From Microbacterium pygmaeum (GTDB lineage: Bacteria > Actinomycetota > Actinomycetes > Actinomycetales > Microbacteriaceae): a stretch of DNA of 64,000 nt. The stretch covers positions 1,550,001-1,614,000 of the forward strand of contig NZ_LT629692.1 of the NCBI RefSeq assembly GCF_900100885.1, written 5' to 3'. Numbering within the stretch: position 1 is the stretch's first letter; each line of letters starts with the position of its first letter. Below, one piece after another: positions 60,496 to 64,000 of the stretch. The notes under the pieces are model-generated. The model saw only the letters and a list, made by a program, of their open reading frames with translations. It was not told where the DNA came from and ran no database searches. The position numbers and the translations under genes are program-made.

Positions 60496-60849
60496 ATGGG
60501 AACCGTCGATGACTATCTCGCCGGACTCGAGCCCGGCGACCGCGGGCCGATCGCGCGCATCTACGCGATCGCGCGTGAGGTCGTGCCGGACGCCGAACAG
60601 GGCACCGGCTACGGCATGCCCGCGCTGGTCTACCGAGGAAAGCCGCTCCTGTCGGTGAAGCGCACCGCGAAGCACATCGGGGTGTACCCGTTCAGTCCGG
60701 AGGCGGTCAGCGCCGTGGCCGCAGACGTCGCAGCGGTCGAAGCGTCGGGGCTGGACAAAGGAACGGTGCGCTTCCAGCCGCAGCATCCGCTTCCCGACGC
60801 CGTCGTACGCGCTCTGGTCACCGCCCGGAAAGACCAGATCGACCGCTGA
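60496..60849 (+). CDS. DUF1801-family protein
   Basis: The 117-residue protein has the YdhG-like DUF1801 pattern: I-Y-A-I-A-R-E-V-V-P-D-A, Y-G-M-P-A-L-V-Y and H-I-G-V-Y-P-F-S. Some relatives (Fra) act as iron chaperones in Gram-positive bacteria, but the role here is unassigned. ATG 60496 matches the family N-terminus. It converges on the LysE/ArgO gene with a gap of 1 nt. Confidence 0.82.
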   Translation: MGTVDDYLAGLEPGDRGPIARIYAIAREVVPDAEQGTGYGMPALVYRGKPLLSVKRTAKHIGVYPFSPEAVSAVAADVAAVEASGLDKGTVRFQPQHPLPDAVVRALVTARKDQIDR

Positions 60850-60850
60850 G

Positions 60851-61546
60851 TCAGTGCGGAAGGACGAGTGAGATGCCCAGCGCGATCATCACCACGGCGA
60901 TCACCGCGTCCAAGATGCGCCATGCGCGCGGCGTGCCGAGCCATCGGCCGAGGTGCCGCGCGCCGACGGCGAGGGAGAAGAACCACACCACGCTGCCGAT
61001 CATCGCTCCGGCGGCGAACAGCCAGCGATCATCGCCGTGCGTGTTGGCGACCGTCCCCAGCAGGAAGACGGTGTCCAGGTACACGTGCGGGTTCAGCCAC
61101 GTGAGCGCGAGGCACGTCAGGACCAGGGGAAGCACGCGGGTCGAGGCTCGCGCGGCGGTCGACACATGGGATGCCGCGGGGCGCCGCGCCTCGTCTGATG
61201 CGTGGAGCGCGGGAGCATCGGCGGCCGGACGTGCGCTCTCCGAGACCGCCAGACTCTCGCCCTTCGGTCGCCACGCTCGCCGGGCGGCGAGCAGTCCATA
61301 GGCGATCAGGAACGCTGCACCGGTCCACCGTACGACGTCGATGAGCCACGGGACCGCGGACAGGACGAGGCCGACTCCCGACACGCCCAGTGCGATGAGC
61401 ACCGCATCTGAGACGGCGCAGATGGTCGCGATCAACAGGACGTGCTCGCGACGGATGGCCTGACGCAGCACGAACAGATTCTGGGCGCCGATGGCGATGA
61501 TCAGCGACAGACCGAGGCCGAGACCGGCGAGGACGGGGGAGAGCAT
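60851..61546 (-). CDS. LysE/ArgO-family amino-acid exporter
   Basis: The 231-residue protein has six predicted membrane helices. The first contains I-A-I-G-A-Q-N-L-F-V-L-R-Q and the second half L-T-W-L-N-P-H-V-Y-L-D-T, both hallmarks of LysE/ArgO exporters. The central loop is Ala/Ser/Arg-rich and longer than usual. It exports lysine or arginine. It is divergent from a LysG/ArgP-type regulator, the standard pair. Confidence 0.92.
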   Translation of the reverse strand: MLSPVLAGLGLGLSLIIAIGAQNLFVLRQAIRREHVLLIATICAVSDAVLIALGVSGVGLVLSAVPWLIDVVRWTGAAFLIAYGLLAARRAWRPKGESLAVSESARPAADAPALHASDEARRPAASHVSTAARASTRVLPLVLTCLALTWLNPHVYLDTVFLLGTVANTHGDDRWLFAAGAMIGSVVWFFSLAVGARHLGRWLGTPRAWRILDAVIAVVMIALGISLVLPH

Positions 61547-61566
61547 GCTTCCGACGGTAGGTCCGC

Positions 61567-61591
61567 GCTGATGATCAGTCCAGCTGATGAT
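61567..61591. promoter_or_regulatory. Direct repeats in the exporter-regulator promoter
   Basis: GCTGATGAT occurs at 61567-61575 and 61583-61591, 16 bp apart, in the 72-bp gap between the divergent genes. It may be part of a LysG/ArgP binding site. Confidence 0.4.
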
Positions 61592-61604
61592 ACTTCAGCA
61601 CCAT

Positions 61605-61610
61605 TAGAGT
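61605..61610 (+). promoter_or_regulatory. -10 box 8 nt before an ATG (leaderless candidate)
   Basis: TAGAGT ends 8 nt before the regulator ATG at 61619. Confidence 0.35.
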
Positions 61611-61618
61611 TGCTTACG

Positions 61619-62527
61619 ATGAAAATTCCCGTCGAACTCGCCGAGACGCTGGCGGCAGTGCTGGACGGCGGCACGCTGGATGCCGCCGCCCGTGCGCTTC
61701 AGATCACCCCGTCAGCGGTGAGCCAGCGGATCAAGACGCTGGAGGAGCAGCTCGGCAGGGTCGTCCTGATCCGGTCCAAACCCGCACGCGCGACCGATGC
61801 CGGTGCGGCGATCGTGCGGATGGCCCGTCAGGTGGCGCTCCTCGAGCACGACACGCTGAGTGCGCTCGGAGCCGACGACGGCGGTCAGGGCGCCGGCAGA
61901 CGCACCAGCGTGCCGCTCGCCGTCAACGCGGACTCGCTGGCCACCTGGTTCCTCGAGCCGCTCGCGCGGCTGTCGGCGCAGCATCCGGTCGTCTTCGAAC
62001 TGCACCGCGACGATCAGGACTTCACGGCCGCGCTGCTCGAATCGGGCACGGTCATGGGCGCCGTGACCTCGCGCGCGGCTCCGGTCGCCGGGTGCCGGGT
62101 GAGCCCGCTCGGTGCCATGCGCTACGAGGCGGTCGCCACGCCCGCGTTCGCATCGCGATGGCTGGCCGACGGGGCGACGGTCGCGGAGCTCGACGTCGCG
62201 CCGCTGGTCGACTTCGACCGCCGCGACGATCTGCAGACCGAGTGGCTGCGCAGCGCCGGTGCCGACCCCTTGATGCCGCCGCGGCATCTCGTCCCCGCGT
62301 CCAACGACTTCGCGACCGCCGTGCGTCTCGGGCTCGGGTGGGCTCTCCTGCCCCGGTTCCAGTCGAGCCACGCGCTGGCATCAGGCGACCTGGTCCCGAT
62401 CGGCGGCATGCACATCGACGTCCCGCTGTACTGGCAGCAGTGGAACCTGCGTTCCCCGCTCCTGGACGCGATCGCCGAAGAGATCGTCGCCGACGGCCGA
62501 CGCCTGCTCGCGGTCAGTCGTCGCTGA
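61619..62527 (+). CDS. ArgP/LysG-family LysR regulator
   Basis: The 302-residue LysR protein has an N-terminal winged HTH (about 6-63) with L-D-A-A-A-R-A-L-Q-I-T-P-S-A-V-S-Q-R-I-K, the ArgP/LysG hallmark, and a periplasmic-binding-like effector domain. It should sense lysine or arginine and activate the divergent exporter. ATG 61619 is chosen by the HTH position. The open frame upstream crosses the exporter promoter. Confidence 0.92.
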   Translation: MKIPVELAETLAAVLDGGTLDAAARALQITPSAVSQRIKTLEEQLGRVVLIRSKPARATDAGAAIVRMARQVALLEHDTLSALGADDGGQGAGRRTSVPLAVNADSLATWFLEPLARLSAQHPVVFELHRDDQDFTAALLESGTVMGAVTSRAAPVAGCRVSPLGAMRYEAVATPAFASRWLADGATVAELDVAPLVDFDRRDDLQTEWLRSAGADPLMPPRHLVPASNDFATAVRLGLGWALLPRFQSSHALASGDLVPIGGMHIDVPLYWQQWNLRSPLLDAIAEEIVADGRRLLAVSRR

Positions 62528-63545
62528 CGCGCAGGACGATCTTGCCGCGGGTGTGCCCGCGCTCGAGCTCGGTGTGTGCGGCGGCGGCGTCCTCGAGATC
62601 GAACACGCGGTCGATGTAGACCTGCACGGCACCGGAGTCCAGCAGCCGCCCCACGGTCGCCAGGGCGCTTCCGTCGGGGATGACCTTGAAACTGGTCACG
62701 CGGACCCCGGCAGCGTCGGCCGCCTCCGCGTACCCCGGCCAGGAGCCCGTGGGCACGAGCACGTACAGGCCCCCAGGTCGCAGGACCGACAACGATCGCG
62801 TGCCAGTCTCGTCGTGAACGTTGCCCACCAGGTCGATCACGACGTCGACCTCGGCACAGGCGTCCTCGAAGCGCGTCGTCTCACGATCGATCACGACGGA
62901 TGCGCCGAGCTCGCGAAGCCAGGAGGCGTTGCGCTGCGAACCTGTCGCCGTCACATGCGCGCCGAAATAGGCGGCGAATTGAACGGCGAAATGGCCCACG
63001 CCACCGCTGCCGGCATGGATGAGGATGCGCTGACCCTCATGGGCGTGCGCCGTTTCGACGACCAGCCCCCACGCGGTCAGGGCGGCCAGCGGGACGCCCG
63101 CTGCCTCCACGTGTGAGAGGGACGAAGGCTTGCGCGCGACGGAGAGCGTCGGCACGACCGCGTACTCGGCGTAGGTGCCGCCGGAGCGCGGGAACGGCGC
63201 CATGCCGAAGACCTCGGTGCCGGGCTGCAGCGGGTGCGACTCGTACGGGGTCCGGATCACGATGCCGCTGAAATCGAAGCCGAGCGTCGCAGGGTAGGAC
63301 GCGATCGCGCCTGATACGCCGGCACCGGATCGGGTCTTCGCGTCGATCGGGTTCACCCCCGCGGCCACGATGCGGATGAGCAGCTCGCTGAGCACCGGAG
63401 CGGGAACCGGCACGCTCTGCTCGTGCAGCACATCCACCGTGCCTGTCCGGTCGATGACGACAGCGCGCATCGTCTCTGGCGGGTCGGCCATCACGGGGAC
63501 GGCGGGATCTGGAGCGGTTGCTGACCGCAGCGGCCGGAATCTCAT
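62514..63545 (-). CDS. NADP-dependent quinone oxidoreductase-like MDR protein
   Basis: The zinc-free MDR enzyme has V-N-P-I-D-A-K, L-G-F-D-F-S-G-I-V, a Rossmann-type A-G-S-G-G-V-G-H and the C-terminal R-G-K-I-V-L-R-V, as in QOR/zeta-crystallin-like reductases. It lacks structural cysteines. The ATG at 63545 follows AAAGG. The core family N-terminus (M-R-A-V-V-I-D) begins 25 codons later, so 63470 is an alternative start. It converges on the LysR gene with a 14-nt overlap. Confidence 0.87.
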   Translation of the reverse strand: MRFRPLRSATAPDPAVPVMADPPETMRAVVIDRTGTVDVLHEQSVPVPAPVLSELLIRIVAAGVNPIDAKTRSGAGVSGAIASYPATLGFDFSGIVIRTPYESHPLQPGTEVFGMAPFPRSGGTYAEYAVVPTLSVARKPSSLSHVEAAGVPLAALTAWGLVVETAHAHEGQRILIHAGSGGVGHFAVQFAAYFGAHVTATGSQRNASWLRELGASVVIDRETTRFEDACAEVDVVIDLVGNVHDETGTRSLSVLRPGGLYVLVPTGSWPGYAEAADAAGVRVTSFKVIPDGSALATVGRLLDSGAVQVYIDRVFDLEDAAAAHTELERGHTRGKIVLRVSDD

Positions 63546-63700
63546 CGGTCGCCTTTCTCGGTGCGTGTCGACGGTGGCAGCACTCGTTGCCTCGATGCGT
63601 ACAGTCAACCGCGGCATTGTCTCGCCCGTGTTACGTCGATGTCACCATGCCGCTACGCCCGCGGCGACGGCTCGGGCCCCGCGGATGGCAAGCTTGAAGC

Positions 63701-64000
63701 ATGATCAGGCACACCGTCGTCTTCTCCCTGCGTCACCCCTCCGGCAGTGCGCAGGAGGCCGCCTTCCTCGCGGAGGGACGCGATCTGCTCACCTCGATTC
63801 CCGGCGTGTACGAGTTCACCGTGCAGCGGCAGGTCAGTCCCAAGAGCGATCTGGACTTCCAGTTCGCCATGACCTTCTCGGACTCGGCAGCCTTCGCCGC
63901 GTACGACTCGCACCCGATCCACGTCGGATTCGTCCGCGACCGATGGGTTCCCGAAGTGACTGTGTTCCAGGAGTACGACTTCGAGGAATACGAAGTCGGT
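63701..64000 (+). CDS. Dabb-family (stress-responsive A/B barrel) protein, truncated by window end
   Basis: From ATG 63701, 100 codons are open to the window edge. The protein begins M-I-R-H-T-V-V-F-S-L-R, has L-L-T-S-I-P-G-V, D-F-Q-F-A-M-T-F and later Y-D-S-H-P-I-H, followed by a conserved Arg-rich segment. This is the Dabb ferredoxin-like fold, of about 100 residues, so only a few residues are missing. The role is unknown; plant relatives respond to salt stress. CAAGCT (63689-63694) might be a close -10 element. Confidence 0.8.
   Translation, partial: MIRHTVVFSLRHPSGSAQEAAFLAEGRDLLTSIPGVYEFTVQRQVSPKSDLDFQFAMTFSDSAAFAAYDSHPIHVGFVRDRWVPEVTVFQEYDFEEYEVG

Overview
The window is high-GC actinobacterial DNA, most likely from the Microbacteriaceae and possibly Microbacterium. 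This is inferred from base composition and gene content: tRNA-Trp-secE-nusG and rplK-rplA, a NusG with a very long acidic N-terminus, a RamB-type regulator beside the glyoxylate-shunt genes, cydABDC, and several genes whose -10 box lies only 5-8 nt before the start codon. No 16S rRNA gene is present, so the genus is not proven.

Positions 1 to about 18,924 look like acquired DNA. The right edge is the 3' third of a tRNA gene (18,894-18,924) followed by what looks like that tRNA's own terminator, the usual trace of integration into a tRNA 3' end. The left edge and any integrase lie outside the window. The island opens with a decayed MFS exporter (1-770). A divergent catabolic cluster (792-10,492) follows around a GntR/FCD regulator. 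Leftward genes encode an acyl-CoA dehydrogenase, MaoC hydratase, family III CoA-transferase, CitE-like lyase and a metallo-beta-lactamase-fold (MBL) hydrolase. Rightward genes encode a second MBL hydrolase, a zinc alcohol dehydrogenase, a carboxymuconolactone-decarboxylase-like protein and an aldehyde dehydrogenase. Together they could take a lactone or hydroxy-acid to a dicarboxylate, activate it as a CoA ester, and cleave it after dehydrogenation and hydration.

The second half of the island (11,122-18,377) is lower in GC and resembles a defence island: an unknown protein with a C-terminal zinc ribbon, then on the minus strand an HNH protein, an AAA+ ATPase, and a tightly overlapping trio of sce7726-like (PD-(D/E)XK-type), sce7725-like and RES-domain genes. 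That trio is the best candidate here for an uncharacterised system.

From 18,999 on the DNA is mostly chromosomal housekeeping. Up to 26,338 there are small metabolic and unknown genes. Then come the cytochrome bd oxidase operon cydABDC with a striking tandem palindromic operator, cardiolipin synthase, a TauE-like permease, two MaoC-fold genes and murB, which converges on an aminotransferase across a perfect 54-nt palindrome. Next are the glyoxylate shunt (aceA, aceB, ramB) and a putrescine/GABA catabolic group (PucR, gabT, putrescine oxidase, universal stress protein, permease, semialdehyde dehydrogenase).

The segment ends with tRNA-Trp, secE and nusG. A TetR-controlled SDR/DUF5938/acyl-CoA-ligase block then separates nusG from rplK-rplA. 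After these come acylphosphatase, a DUF1801 gene, a LysE/ArgO exporter with its LysR regulator, a quinone-oxidoreductase-like enzyme and a Dabb protein cut by the window end.
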